A stretch of DNA of 40,587 nucleotides from Rhynchopus sp. YZ270_cl-10. Taxonomy: Eukaryota > Euglenozoa > Diplonemea > Diplonemida > Diplonemidae. Positions 1 to 9,571 of this stretch are shown here, piece after piece. Both the position numbers and the translations under genes were made by a program. The stretch spans positions 1,765,001 through 1,805,587 of the forward strand of contig OZ037843.1 in NCBI GenBank assembly GCA_964035575.1, given 5' to 3'. The notes below the pieces were generated by a model. The model was not told where the DNA came from and searched no databases. It was given only the letters and a program-made list of their open reading frames with translations. The stretch's first letter is position 1, and the number at the start of each line of letters is the position of its first letter.

Positions 1-1
1 C

Positions 2-3000
2 TTGGACCCTGCTTTGGAGGAGACCGTGCGAGTGGAGTTGGAGTCGAAGAAGCGGCCAGGCGACGTCTACCTCCCAGTAGGAGTGGCGGAAAATGGACCT
101 CGTTGTTTGGACATCACCCACGTGTGCCCCACCTTGCCTTCCTACAGAACAGGGGCCTCGAAGTTTGTGGGCTGGTCGGCGAAGAACCAGGGCCAGGTCA
201 AACGGGAGAAGCACGAGCGGGATTTGAACAAGATCAATACCAAGTTCTCCCCTATTGTGTTTGAAGCCTTCGGGGGTGCAGGCGACGAGGCGAACCTCTT
301 GATTGCGCAGCTTGGAGGCCTGACGACGGGACAGACGTCGCACCTGACAGGGTCGGCAGAGTTGCGCATCCGGGAGAGCATTGCGGTGGCGTACCAGAAA
401 AAGGTCGCATCTTCCTTTCTGGAGCGGGGTGCTATGTGTGTAGGGATTGCCACCCTGAAGCGGGAGCCGTGTGTGGAGGTAGATGTGGCACCGTCTGCAG
501 AGGACATGGACCGGTTTGGACGCCGCAGTGCAGGGGCCGTGGAACCTCTCTGTGACGATGCGAACCCTGACGACGATATGAGTCGTCCTGCAGACCGAAC
601 GGAGGAGCAGCAGGGGAAGCGCAAGAGGGACGTGAAGCCGGACCACGTGGAGCCACCGAGGAAGCGGACCGGGAGGTTCGATTCGGCCACCGTGATTCCG
701 GAAGGGCCTGGTCTCGATGTGGTGCGTGAGTGGGAGTTTTTGCGTGAGTGCCCGGCAGCGCAGAGGCCTCGGGCGACGGAGCAGGCGGCCAAGCTGGGAG
801 CCTCGAAGGTGACTTGGTCGTTTGTGGCGGGGGACTGTGCTTTTGAGGCTTTGCTCTTCGCCACCGGGCGCACGGATTTGACGGTGGAGGGTCTGCGCCA
901 GGCGGCAGTGAAGAAGGTCCAGGGCCGCGCTGATCTGTCGAGTGCGGCTGTCCCTAATTTTGGGGTCTGGCAGCGGCTGATGACGAGTGGGGACAGAGGA
1001 GACGAGCGTACGTGGGCGGATGCCATTGCAGTGGCGGGGGCAGGGGAGGCTCTTGAGGTATCTGTGGTCATCCTCAACGAGTTCGCCCGCCCTTCTCTGA
1101 TGGTGCCAAGAAAACGGCCTAAGGCAGTGGTCCTTCTCCTCCACTCGGGTGACCAGGATGCGGCAGATGGATCCGGCAGTATCCCGGGACACTACGAGCC
1201 CCTCACCATGGACCCGGCTCTGCAGCAGCACATCCTGTCTTTTGAGGCCACAGGTGGTAAGGGGGAGTGCCAGTCAGAGCGCCCCATGGCTTTTGTGGGA
1301 GCGAGGGAGGCGGAGGCGTCGAACACTTTCCTGCAGTGCGAACAATGCAGCAAGCTCTTCGATGCGTCGGACGCACACTTCTGCTGTCACACGTGTGGTG
1401 GCTTGGCATGTCTGCACTGCGCTCAGGGGTCCAAGCACTGCCCTCTGTCGCAAATTGGCAGGGCGGAATATTTCAGTGCCCTGTCTTTTTTGCACTCGAA
1501 TGTTCCGGCTCAGGCTGCCTCTGCGGAGGGGAGCGGAGACCCACCACCTAAACGGGCTCCTTCTCCAGCAGTGCCAGCTCCCGAGGGCGAGGACGTCGAG
1601 GAGGTAGACATGCCAATGGCGGGCGAAGAGGGGCAGCAGGCAGAACAGAAGCAGCAGAAGCACGAGAAGCAACGGAAACAGCACAAGCAGCAACAACAAA
1701 AGGCGGACCAGGAGAAGAAGGAAGCGTTGCAGCGTGCGTCGGACGCGTGGCAGCAAGCCCTGGAGGTACGGCGGGAGCATCGTCGGTCGTGGGGACCGGA
1801 TTTGGCCGCGCTTCGGGGCACTTTTGGCGACCGCCAGCAGGAGTTGAGTCGTTTCCTGGAGGAACAGAATGTGCGTCTGGACCAGGCGAAGGCGGCGGAC
1901 AGGCATCGTGTGGAGGAGCTGACCGCCAGGCACAAGCGGGAACTCGCAGAGGACGCGAAGAAGATGCATGCGCAGTACTTGGAAGACTGCGATCGGCACC
2001 CCGAAGCAGGAGAGTCGCTCCGGGCGGAGTATGACAGGCAACGCTGCGAGAGGCATTACGCCATCGCAGCTAAGCATGAGTCGGAGCAGAAGGCGACCAC
2101 TCTGTTGTTGACGGCGGTGAACCTCTCCCGACAGCTGGAGGCAGAACGCATGGTGGCATACGGGCGGTGCTTTGGGGTGGTGTGCGAAGGGCGGCTATTC
2201 CTCCCCTGCCATGCGGTGCGGAGAGCGGTGGGCGACGACCCTGAAGGACTCGAACCTGACTGTGTCGGCGACTGGATGGCTCTCTTTGGTCCTCAAGGTG
2301 CTTCTCCGTGCCCGGGCGAGTTCCTGTACTGCTGGGCGACACAGCAGCCGTGGAGTGGGAACGGGGAGGGGGACGGTGATTGCCCGGAGTCGGTGGTCGC
2401 CCGTCAGGCGGTTAGGAAGATAGCAGGGGAGGCCGGATACTGCGACACCTGGGGCAAGACCAGCGCGGTCATCGTCGTTCGGGAAGGCAGGGTCAGCTGG
2501 GGAACCCCTTCTCGGGATCAGCTGGAGGAGGAGGTGGGGCGACAGGCCGAGGCGGCAGACACCGAGGTGCGTGTGAAGGTGGAGGAGATGGATGATGATG
2601 AGCAGGAGCAGGAGGAGGACCTCGACACCGCGATGGAGGGGGCGGATCGCTCGCATCCTCTGTCAGTGGAAGGCATCCCTGACCAGAAGAAGCAAGCGAG
2701 GGTGAGGGAATTGCTGAGGGCGCAGAGCGAGGCTTGGATGTGGACGGAGGAGGAGCGGACGGAGAGGGGGGGTCTTTTCCCGTGCCTCACCATGGGGTCG
2801 CCGGTGCCTTCTTCTGTGACGAAGTGGATCTCCCTGTTCCACTACCGTCAGGGAGAGAAACAGGATGGCAGACCCTTGTTGTCACTCCCCCTCTCTACCG
2901 CTACTTTCACTCAGTGGTATGAGGTGATGAAGGTGGTGGGTTTGCATGAGTGGTCGGTTCAGGAAAAGTGCAAGGCAAAGTCGACGTTGCATGCCCTGAC

Positions 3001-3445
3001 GGACAACCGGAGCAGTAGGGGGCAGGCCTTTGCAGCGGAGAGTACAAGGAGGGAGAATGAGGCACGAGCGGCTCGAGAGGGAATAGGCCGACAACCTCAA
3101 GCCTCCTCTTCTTCTTCTTCTTCCTCCACCTCTGCAGGCCGTGGCACTACAACCTCCATCGCCCAACCTGCAGTCTCCACTTCTTCCTCCTCCTCATCGG
3201 CAGGCCGTGGCAATGCAACCTCCTCCGCCCAACCTGCTCCTTCCCCAGCTCCCAAAGGACCCCAGCGCCATGCAGCTCAGGGTAGGTCCAACACGTCGAA
3301 CGTGTTCACCGACGCAGTGGCACAAGCGACGCAGCATGTGCTCTCGCCCCAGGAGGTGCAGAGAGGGCGCAATGGTCGCGGTGGTGGACAGAAGGGGAGA
3401 CAGAGCGGAGGAAGGAAGGGGAAAAAGGGGAATAAAAAGAATTAG
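2..3445 (+). CDS. LINE protein, C-terminal part: REL endonuclease, OTU protease, zinc cluster
   Basis: The frame is open from the window edge, so the true start is to the left; the first codon (TTG) is not a start. Residues 18-100 look like the restriction-like endonuclease that follows the reverse transcriptase in CRE/R2-type LINEs: RPGDVYLP, CLDITHV (D37), a KREKHE stretch near residue 68 and FEAFGG near 88. Residues 270-402 resemble an OTU cysteine protease, with GDCAFEALLF (candidate nucleophile C279) and GHYEPL (candidate H397). A cysteine-rich RING- or zinc-ribbon-like cluster spans residues 446-480. Next come a Gln/Lys-rich stretch, a long charged segment likely to be coiled coil (about 545-720), an acidic patch, serine runs (about 1035-1085) and a basic Gly/Arg/Lys tail. 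The endonuclease would nick the target DNA for reverse transcription; the role of the OTU domain is unknown. Family membership is by motif recognition only. Confidence 0.75.
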   Translation: MDPALEETVRVELESKKRPGDVYLPVGVAENGPRCLDITHVCPTLPSYRTGASKFVGWSAKNQGQVKREKHERDLNKINTKFSPIVFEAFGGAGDEANLLIAQLGGLTTGQTSHLTGSAELRIRESIAVAYQKKVASSFLERGAMCVGIATLKREPCVEVDVAPSAEDMDRFGRRSAGAVEPLCDDANPDDDMSRPADRTEEQQGKRKRDVKPDHVEPPRKRTGRFDSATVIPEGPGLDVVREWEFLRECPAAQRPRATEQAAKLGASKVTWSFVAGDCAFEALLFATGRTDLTVEGLRQAAVKKVQGRADLSSAAVPNFGVWQRLMTSGDRGDERTWADAIAVAGAGEALEVSVVILNEFARPSLMVPRKRPKAVVLLLHSGDQDAADGSGSIPGHYEPLTMDPALQQHILSFEATGGKGECQSERPMAFVGAREAEASNTFLQCEQCSKLFDASDAHFCCHTCGGLACLHCAQGSKHCPLSQIGRAEYFSALSFLHSNVPAQAASAEGSGDPPPKRAPSPAVPAPEGEDVEEVDMPMAGEEGQQAEQKQQKHEKQRKQHKQQQQKADQEKKEALQRASDAWQQALEVRREHRRSWGPDLAALRGTFGDRQQELSRFLEEQNVRLDQAKAADRHRVEELTARHKRELAEDAKKMHAQYLEDCDRHPEAGESLRAEYDRQRCERHYAIAAKHESEQKATTLLLTAVNLSRQLEAERMVAYGRCFGVVCEGRLFLPCHAVRRAVGDDPEGLEPDCVGDWMALFGPQGASPCPGEFLYCWATQQPWSGNGEGDGDCPESVVARQAVRKIAGEAGYCDTWGKTSAVIVVREGRVSWGTPSRDQLEEEVGRQAEAADTEVRVKVEEMDDDEQEQEEDLDTAMEGADRSHPLSVEGIPDQKKQARVRELLRAQSEAWMWTEEERTERGGLFPCLTMGSPVPSSVTKWISLFHYRQGEKQDGRPLLSLPLSTATFTQWYEVMKVVGLHEWSVQEKCKAKSTLHALTDNRSSRGQAFAAESTRRENEARAAREGIGRQPQASSSSSSSSTSAGRGTTTSIAQPAVSTSSSSSSAGRGNATSSAQPAPSPAPKGPQRHAAQGRSNTSNVFTDAVAQATQHVLSPQEVQRGRNGRGGGQKGRQSGGRKGKKGNKKN

Positions 3446-4311
3446 AGAGTTAGAGAGTTAGAGGGTGAGAGTGTGTGTGTAGAAGCGTGTAGAGAATGAC
3501 AGTTTGCCCCATGTTTATTTTTAACCCTTTTTATTTTGTGTTTTTGGTTCTTTTCATCCTTTGGGGTTTGCCCCCCCCTTTCCCCCCTTTCCGCCCCCCT
3601 TCCTATTTGTTAATATTTTTGGTTGGCTGCTGGCTAGGACGGGTCTACCCCAGCGACGGCCCTTACCCCTTGGACGAGGCTCTGAGGGTAGAGGGCAGTC
3701 TCGGAGTAAGACCTGTCTAAGAGCCAGGCCAGTGGCATCAGGAGCCATTGGGCCACTTTTATAGATTGTGCAGTAGAGTAGAGTTTGTACAGAACTCTTG
3801 TCCTTTGAGTTCCTTTTTTCACTCCTTTAGTTTTTCATTTTTACCTTGTGAAGGTCAATTTAAATTTTTCATTTTTCAAAACCACCACAGGTAAGCACGA
3901 GACCCACCATTGTTGTTGTTGATTTTGTTGTGCGTTATTGTTGTTTTCCCCTTTGGGTGTCAGTCAGTCGGGTCAGGTCACACTTACAGAAGTTCTCAAA
4001 AATTTTCACCAAAAAGAAAACTACTAAAAAGATTATGGAACTTCCTTTTTATTTGTTTGTGTGTTACAGAGGAAACGGCTCACTCAATCCCCTCCTTCTC
4101 CTCCCCTCCCCTCCCCAAGACAAAGCAAAATAAAACTACACCGGTAGACAGAGCAACCCTCCCGTCCCATCCCCTCCCCTTTTCCTTTTGGGAAAAATTG
4201 CACTCACATACTACCCTTTTGCTTATTTGCAGGGAAGTGTTGGTTGTAGTTGTCCCACATGCTTTCTATTTTAGTGCCACTAACTGTGTTTTCAGGCACT
4301 GTCTTGCCAGT
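3446..4311 (+). other. 3' untranslated region of the plus-strand LINE
   Basis: No convincing gene. The stretch starts after the TAG at 3443-3445, runs through T-rich and C-rich low-complexity sequence (for example 3565-3600 and 4080-4200) and ends where minus-strand reverse transcriptase coding begins. No clear poly(A) tail is visible at the junction. Short open frames here have skewed composition and no recognisable motif. Confidence 0.5.
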
Positions 4312-7300
4312 ACAATAGTGGGCCAGCTCGGGGAGGTTGGCGTCGACCGCTCTTAGCATCGACAGGCGGTCTACGCAGTTGAACGCGTTACGGTAGTCAA
4401 TTTTCAAAATGACTTTACCTTTTCCGCGGTTGCGCACGGCGTACTGCGAGATAACATCAGTCGCCACTGCCGCCCCCCTTGCCGTTGCCACCCCCACCTG
4501 GTTCCCTCGAAGAAGAAGCGTCCTAGCAGGCACCCGCACTCGCGCCGACAGAATCTTTCCCACCAGTCTGCGGAGAGTGTCCCCAACCGCAATCGGTCGC
4601 ACGTCCTCCTCCAGGCCCGGCCCCTTTGCAGGCTTCCGGAGAGCCACCAAGTTAGCGCCGGCGAAGAACTCAGCCACCTCCACTGGAGCATTTCCTCGTG
4701 CCAAAGACGTCAACACTGCGGCCAGCGCTGCCAAAGTGCCCTTAGCCCGCCTCTGTAGGCAAAGTGTACGAAGGTGCGCGCCCGTCACGTTCGAGGGACC
4801 CGCCGCCGATGACTTCGGCATGCTCCGCAGGGCCTTCATCACCTCCACCACTGTCACCGGTGGGACCTCCTGAGGCTGGGGCCAATCCGCCTGCTCCAGG
4901 GCCTTGGAGTCGGCAGCGGCTGGGTGCTTCGTCTGAAGCTTTTCCAGCGTCGCCGGTGTCTGTGGGGCGAGGCCGTCGCTGGTAGCGCAAGACATGGCCT
5001 GGCTCGGGAGTCCTGCTCTCGCTTTGGCGATGGTGCGCTTCCGTCTCCCTTCGTCAGTGTCCTCATCCGACCACCCAGAGGGCCTTGGCTTCCGCTCCTC
5101 TACCGTTTGCTCCCACAGGGCGACATACTGGCCAGCCTTCCAAGCCTCCAAGTCCTTCCCCCAGGTGCTCGTCAAACGTCGCTCCTGGTCCTTGCCCCCT
5201 CGTTCTGTCCGTGTCCGGTGCAACACAGTGAAGAACAGTGCAAGGCGCTTCCATGCCACCTCGTCTTGGTACTCAAGGATGTCCATAAGAACCCTCAGGA
5301 AGAGCTCGCTGTACAGCTGCAGGTGTTTGTCTGGGCACCCGCCCTTCAGCTGGATCCTGGTGGTCCCCATGACTTCAAAGGAGGGGAGGTCATCCTGATC
5401 TGTCAGCATTCCTCGACTGGAGGGAGACGGAGCGGTGAAGCCTTCTTCGCCAAAGTGCACCGTACAGGTGTTGCAGACCTCCTTGCTCTGCGGCAATAGC
5501 ATGTCGCACTGATCGTTCGCACAGCGCGACATGCCCAAGTGGCCCAACAGTTCGTCGGGGATGTACGCCCCATCCGCCTGGTGGCGACGCATGTGCTGCA
5601 GCAAGCCCTTACGAGACAGGCCCCCGACCGCATCACTCGAAGACAAAATTCCCGCTCTGCATCCATCAAAGGGGCAGAACACCCGATCCGCATTGATGTG
5701 TCCCAGCTTGGTAGCCAGGGGGGCGGTGGTGGTGGTGTTGGTGGGGATGATGCCATCCAAATGCGCTGTGTCCAGCACTGCCTGCCGAGCCTCCTTCCTC
5801 ATCTTCTCTGCCATCCCCTCCTTGGTCTTCCCCACCTCCGGGACAAGCTCCACTGCCTCAAAGTGAGAGTCACAGAGAGCGATGACGACCGTGGGAAGTT
5901 TCGCTTGGAAGCTCTCCGCGTACGACTTGGCGACTCTTTTGCTACCAGGGGTGATGCGCACGAGGGGGTTCTCTTCCGACGCCTGCACCACCACGATGTT
6001 GATGCGGGATGCTGTCGCGGTGAGCTGAAGCCCCAAGTGGTTGAGGTGGGCCTCGCCGGTCACACCATTGGCAAACTCCGTCATGGCCTCCTGCGACCCC
6101 AGCACCTGCACCAGGCGGTTCGACACCTCCACTGCTGTGTCATACAGCTGCTTGCGCATTGCCCTCACGTCCGGCTGCGTGTCGTGGTCCCAGAGGTGTA
6201 GTGCCACATAACCACAATCATTAGTAGACACGTTGGGGATGCGTTTAGCTCCAAACTTCGCCAGAGTCGCGTCCACAGACACCGCCTGCTCTGTATACGC
6301 AGGAGCGTTCACGTTTGCGCACCCACCGGTCAACGCAAACGGGGACAAGCTTACCGGGTGCTCCGGATCAGCAGGGGCAGGGCGCAGGTCCCAGGGCGTC
6401 ACCGCTCGCCACAACAACGACAGCAAGACCAGTAGGGACACCGCCAGCATGCCAAATGCCATCCCGATCCTACGAGTCCACCTGCGTGCTGCCACACGGC
6501 GCACCTCCAAGAGAAGAACCCAGCCAAGTGGGCGCGCGACGCCGACCAGTGCCACAAAACCCGCCAAACAACCACCTGCGGACCATGCAACCCACACCCA
6601 CTCGGCTGCACGCACCGACAACTGACCCACCCCCATCACACTGGCTCTCACCAAGCTGGCAGCCACTCGGATCCCTCCGGTCCATCGGTGCACTCGCTCG
6701 CTCGCCCCTTCCAGCCACCGCCACCCCCTGCGTGCGCGGCACAGTCCCCGCAGCAGACCCACCCCCAGCACCTCCGCGTCCCGAAACAGCGCACAACCCA
6801 AAGCATGTGGCGCTGACCTCCCAAGCTCAGACCCCACAAAAACCAGAACCCAGATGGCCACACACTGCAAAGCACCTCTCAACGCATCGGCGACCCTGAT
6901 CCTGCGGAAAACTGGGTGCGCTGCCGGGGAGGGCGGACGATTGCAGGGCGCCTTGCGCCGACGGAGCCTGCCCGCCTGTGACTTGGTCCAGTTCAAGGAC
7001 CGGTGTCCTCGTCGCGTCCTCCTGGTCCTCCTGCCCACCAGCCACAAAATGAGATGACTGAGGGTAGGGGCGCGTCTGTCCTTCCACAGATCCAGGACCG
7101 CGAACGACACAAACACTCCCCACTCAGGTGCCTCGGCTACCCAGCAGGGGTCAGGCTGACGCAAGGAGGTGAAGACCTCCCAGAGGTTGCACCACCAGTC
7201 GAACCAAAACTCTATCTGTACACACCCCTTTTGCCACACCCGCATCATCACACAGCCACTCTGTCCTTCTCGCCCCGCAAGGCTGACCCCGAACACCAGC

Positions 7301-9285
7301 ATACCTCGCTCACCACCCCCTAGGTTGTTGTCGCTGATGTTGTTGCTGCGTCTGCTGTTGATGTTGGTGCTGCTGTTGGACCTGCTGTTGGAACTGCTGC
7401 TGCAGAAGTCTTTGGAACTGCAGTTGAAACTGCTGTTGTGCCTGCTGTTGGAACTGCTGCTGGAACTGCTTTTGGAGACGCTGTTGGAACCGCTGCTGCA
7501 GAAGTCTGTGGAACTGCTGTTGAAACTGCTGTTAAGCCTACTGTTGGAACTGCTGTTGGACCTGCCGTTAGAGCTGCTGCCGCAGAAGTCCTTGCTGATG
7601 AAACTGCTGTTGTGCCTGCTGTTGTGCCTGTTGCTGGAACTGCTTTTGGAAACGCTGTTGGAACTGCTGCTGCAGAAGCCATTGGAACTGCTGTTGAAAC
7701 TGCTGTTGTTGAGCCTGCTGTTGGAACTGCTGATGGACCTGCCGTTGGAGCTGCTGCCGCAGAAGTCCTTGCTGATGAAACTGCTGTTGTGCCTGCTGTT
7801 GTGCCTGTTGCTGGAACTGCTTTTGGAAACGCTGTTGGAACTGCTGCTGCAGAAGCCATTGGAACTGCTGTTGAAACTGCTGTTGTTGTGCCTGCTGTTG
7901 GAACTGCTGCTGGACCTGCTGTTGGAACCGCTGCTGCAGAAGTCTGTGGAACTGCTGTTGAAACTGCTGTTAAGCCTACTGTTGGAACTGCTGTTGGACC
8001 TGCCGTTAGAGCTGCTGCCGCAGAAGTCCTTGCTGTTGAAACTGCTGTTGTTGAGCCTGCTGTTGGAACTGCTGATGGACCTGCCGTTGGAGCTGCTGCT
8101 GCAGAAGTCTTTGGAACTGCAGTTGAAACTGCTGTTGTGCCTGCTGTTGGAACTGCTGCTGGAACTGCTTTTGGAAACGCTCGTGGAACTGCTGCTGCAG
8201 AAGCCGTTGGAACTGCTGTTTAAACTGCTGTTGTGCCTGCTGTTGGAACTGCTGTTGGACCTGCTGTTGGAACCGCTGCTGCAGAAGCCTTTGGAACTGC
8301 TGGTGAAAAAGCTGTAGAGCCTGCTGTTGGAACTGCTGCTGTAAAGGCCTTTGGAACTGCTGCTGCTGCACACCAGGGGTGATACTGGGACCCCACCCAG
8401 GACTCCGAAGATTTCGTTTTTGCTGCTATCACAGTTGCAGCCACTGATGTGGTTGGGCATACATTGCCTCTTTTTGGGGATATCATGGGGGGAAGGGGGG
8501 TGTGGGTTGTTATGACAACAGTTCTTTGCTTTGTTGCCTCCACACACGTTTTTGTTGCTGCTATCAAAGCTGCAGCTGCTTGGGTTGTTGGGCTCAAGAG
8601 GCCTCTTTTTGGGGTAAAAAAGGGGGGGAAGGGGGCTCCTGCTACTGCTGTTGATGCAGCTTAAGTTGTTGCTCCTGTTGCTGCTGTTGCTGCTGCTGTT
8701 GTTGCTGCTGCTCTTGTTGCTGCTGTTGCTGCTGCTGCAGTTGCAGCTGGTGTAGCATATGTTGTTGCTGCTGTTGCTGCTGCTGCTGCTGTTGCTGCTT
8801 TTGTTGCTGCTGTTGCTGCTGCTGCTGTTGCTGCTGTTGCTGCTGTTGCTGCTGTTGCTGCTGTTGCTGCTGTTGCTGCTGTTGCTGCTGTTGCTGCTGT
8901 TGCTGCTGTTGCTGCTGTTGCTGCTGTTGCTGCTGTTGCTGCTGTTGCTGCTGTTGCTGCTGTTGCTGCTGTTGCTGCTGTTGCTGCTGTTGCTGCTGTT
9001 GCTGCTGTTGCTGCTGTTGCTGCTGTTGCTGCTGTTGCTGCTGTTGCTGCTGTTGCTGCTGTTGCTGCTGTTGCTGCTGTTGCTGCTGTTGCTGCTGTTG
9101 CTGCTGTTGCTGCTCTTGTTGTTGCTGCTGGTGTAGCTCCTGCTGCTGCTGCTGATGCAGACATGCAGCACCACCCACAACGCCCCCAAAAGGGCCTTCC
9201 TCCTCATTTTTAAAAAAGCAAAAACCAAAAAACGAAAACAAAGAAGGACAAAACACACTACGCCTTGCGCTTCGCCGGCCTGCAC
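4204..9285 (-). CDS. LINE protein, N-terminal part: OTU-like domain, zinc fingers, start of reverse transcriptase
   Basis: Read from 9285, the first ~590 residues are Ser/Asn-rich translation of the triplet repeats, and the real start may be further in. Residues about 780-960 contain three hydrophobic stretches, the last around M942. An OTU-like protease follows: NDCGYVALH with candidate C1024 and DSHFEAVELV with candidate H1141. That C-H spacing (117) is nearly the same as in the OTU domain of the plus-strand LINE (118). A C2H2-type finger (CPFDGC...HMRRH) and a CxxxxC...CNTC cluster lie at about 5500-5690. Reverse transcriptase begins near residue 1450, and its motif A (DYRNAFN) has catalytic D1630 at 4396-4398. 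Similarity stops at PELAHYC near 4312; the final ~35 residues are unrelated read-through. Motif B and the YxDD box are absent from the window. The break coincides with the end of the plus-strand LINE, so nested insertion is likelier than simple decay. Confidence 0.7.
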   Translation of the reverse strand: MQAGEAQGVVCFVLLCFRFLVFAFLKMRRKALLGALWVVLHVCISSSSRSYTSSNNKSSNSSNSSNSSNSSNSSNSSNSSNSSNSSNSSNSSNSSNSSNSSNSSNSSNSSNSSNSSNSSNSSNSSNSSNSSNSSNSSNSSNSSNSSNSSNSSNSSSSNSSNKSSNSSSSSNSSNNICYTSCNCSSSNSSNKSSSNNSSSNSSNRSNNLSCINSSSRSPLPPLFYPKKRPLEPNNPSSCSFDSSNKNVCGGNKAKNCCHNNPHPPSPHDIPKKRQCMPNHISGCNCDSSKNEIFGVLGGVPVSPLVCSSSSSKGLYSSSSNSRLYSFFTSSSKGFCSSGSNSRSNSSSNSRHNSSLNSSSNGFCSSSSTSVSKSSSSSSSNSRHNSSFNCSSKDFCSSSSNGRSISSSNSRLNNSSFNSKDFCGSSSNGRSNSSSNSRLNSSFNSSSTDFCSSGSNSRSSSSSNSRHNNSSFNSSSNGFCSSSSNSVSKSSSSNRHNSRHNSSFISKDFCGSSSNGRSISSSNSRLNNSSFNSSSNGFCSSSSNSVSKSSSSNRHNSRHNSSFISKDFCGSSSNGRSNSSSNSRLNSSFNSSSTDFCSSGSNSVSKSSSSSSSNSRHNSSFNCSSKDFCSSSSNSRSNSSTNINSRRSNNISDNNLGGGERGMLVFGVSLAGREGQSGCVMMRVWQKGCVQIEFWFDWWCNLWEVFTSLRQPDPCWVAEAPEWGVFVSFAVLDLWKDRRAPTLSHLILWLVGRRTRRTRRGHRSLNWTKSQAGRLRRRKAPCNRPPSPAAHPVFRRIRVADALRGALQCVAIWVLVFVGSELGRSAPHALGCALFRDAEVLGVGLLRGLCRARRGWRWLEGASERVHRWTGGIRVAASLVRASVMGVGQLSVRAAEWVWVAWSAGGCLAGFVALVGVARPLGWVLLLEVRRVAARRWTRRIGMAFGMLAVSLLVLLSLLWRAVTPWDLRPAPADPEHPVSLSPFALTGGCANVNAPAYTEQAVSVDATLAKFGAKRIPNVSTNDCGYVALHLWDHDTQPDVRAMRKQLYDTAVEVSNRLVQVLGSQEAMTEFANGVTGEAHLNHLGLQLTATASRINIVVVQASEENPLVRITPGSKRVAKSYAESFQAKLPTVVIALCDSHFEAVELVPEVGKTKEGMAEKMRKEARQAVLDTAHLDGIIPTNTTTTAPLATKLGHINADRVFCPFDGCRAGILSSSDAVGGLSRKGLLQHMRRHQADGAYIPDELLGHLGMSRCANDQCDMLLPQSKEVCNTCTVHFGEEGFTAPSPSSRGMLTDQDDLPSFEVMGTTRIQLKGGCPDKHLQLYSELFLRVLMDILEYQDEVAWKRLALFFTVLHRTRTERGGKDQERRLTSTWGKDLEAWKAGQYVALWEQTVEERKPRPSGWSDEDTDEGRRKRTIAKARAGLPSQAMSCATSDGLAPQTPATLEKLQTKHPAAADSKALEQADWPQPQEVPPVTVVEVMKALRSMPKSSAAGPSNVTGAHLRTLCLQRRAKGTLAALAAVLTSLARGNAPVEVAEFFAGANLVALRKPAKGPGLEEDVRPIAVGDTLRRLVGKILSARVRVPARTLLLRGNQVGVATARGAAVATDVISQYAVRNRGKGKVILKIDYRNAFNCVDRLSMLRAVDANLPELAHYCTGKTVPENTVSGTKIESMWDNYNQHFPANKQKGSM
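7320..8375. repeat. Imperfect minisatellite inside the LINE N-terminal frame
   Basis: Phrases built on GTTGGAACTGCTGCTG recur with length and base changes, and blocks of about 170-200 bases repeat as larger units (compare 7600-7690 with 7775-7865). Almost no stops occur in several frames on either strand: Gln/Phe-rich or Ser/Asn-rich on the minus strand, Leu-rich or Ala/Val/Gly-rich on the plus strand. The reading frame used cannot be told from openness alone. The frame continuous with the downstream LINE domains is the Ser/Asn one. Confidence 0.85.
8640..9160. repeat. 9-bp GTTGCTGCT microsatellite
   Basis: Between about 8820 and 9112 the unit GTTGCTGCT repeats almost perfectly, about 32 times, with looser triplet repeats on both sides. 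On the minus strand it reads as poly-Gln, Ser-Ser-Asn or Ala-Ala-Thr depending on frame. The array lies near the 5' end of the minus-strand LINE and is probably length-variable. Confidence 0.9.
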
Positions 9286-9397
9286 TCCTCAACCGTTGCC
9301 CAGGGACCGCCCCGTGGAGGCGTACAAGGCTCACAATAAAACAAAGGAAAGGGGGAGGGAGGGAGGGTAAAAAGAAAGGACAAGTGTGTTGTAATGT

Positions 9398-9510
9398 GTA
9401 AAAAAATGGTCCCCTGTAAAAAAATGGTCCCCTGTAAAAAAATGGTCCCCTGTAAAAAAATGGTCCCCTGTAAAAAAATGGTCCCCTGTAAAAAAATGGT
9501 CCCCTGTAAA
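9398..9510. repeat. 18-bp tandem repeat, six copies
   Basis: Six exact head-to-tail copies of GTAAAAAAATGGTCCCCT plus a partial seventh. It lies about 110 bases upstream of the minus-strand LINE frame, so it could belong to that element's 5' region or mark its outer boundary. Confidence 0.92.
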
Positions 9511-9559
9511 CTGTAAGCTTTTTTGGTCATTTTTGCCTTGTAAAACATGACACTTGTGG

Positions 9560-9571
9560 CATGCTTCCCAG
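9560..9571 (+). promoter_or_regulatory. Orphan snRNA/SL-type upstream element
   Basis: CATGCTTCCCAG, identical to the element 50 bases upstream of SL copy 1. It predicts a transcript starting near 9610. A very GC-rich hairpin region follows (9620-9670), but no known snRNA or Sm site is recognisable there, so the transcript is unproven. Confidence 0.35.

Larger units (their letters stand above)
1..4311 (+). mobile_element. LINE with C-terminal endonuclease, 3' part, inserted in another LINE
   Basis: This is the 3' portion of a non-LTR retrotransposon: an open frame already running at base 2, then about 865 bases of untranslated 3' sequence. At about 4311 it abuts, tail to tail, the reverse transcriptase frame of a minus-strand LINE. 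That frame stops resembling reverse transcriptase exactly there. The simplest inference is that the plus-strand element inserted into the minus-strand element, whose remaining half would lie left of the window. The boundary is the point where reverse transcriptase similarity ends; I could not confirm target-site duplications because the 5' end is outside the window. Confidence 0.6.

Noticed and set aside
142-1077. Minus-strand open frame of 311 codons opposite the LINE
   Set aside because: GC-rich antisense shadow of the LINE frame; no recognisable motif.
8759-9136. Plus-strand poly-leucine open frame
   Set aside because: A shadow of the GTTGCTGCT microsatellite.
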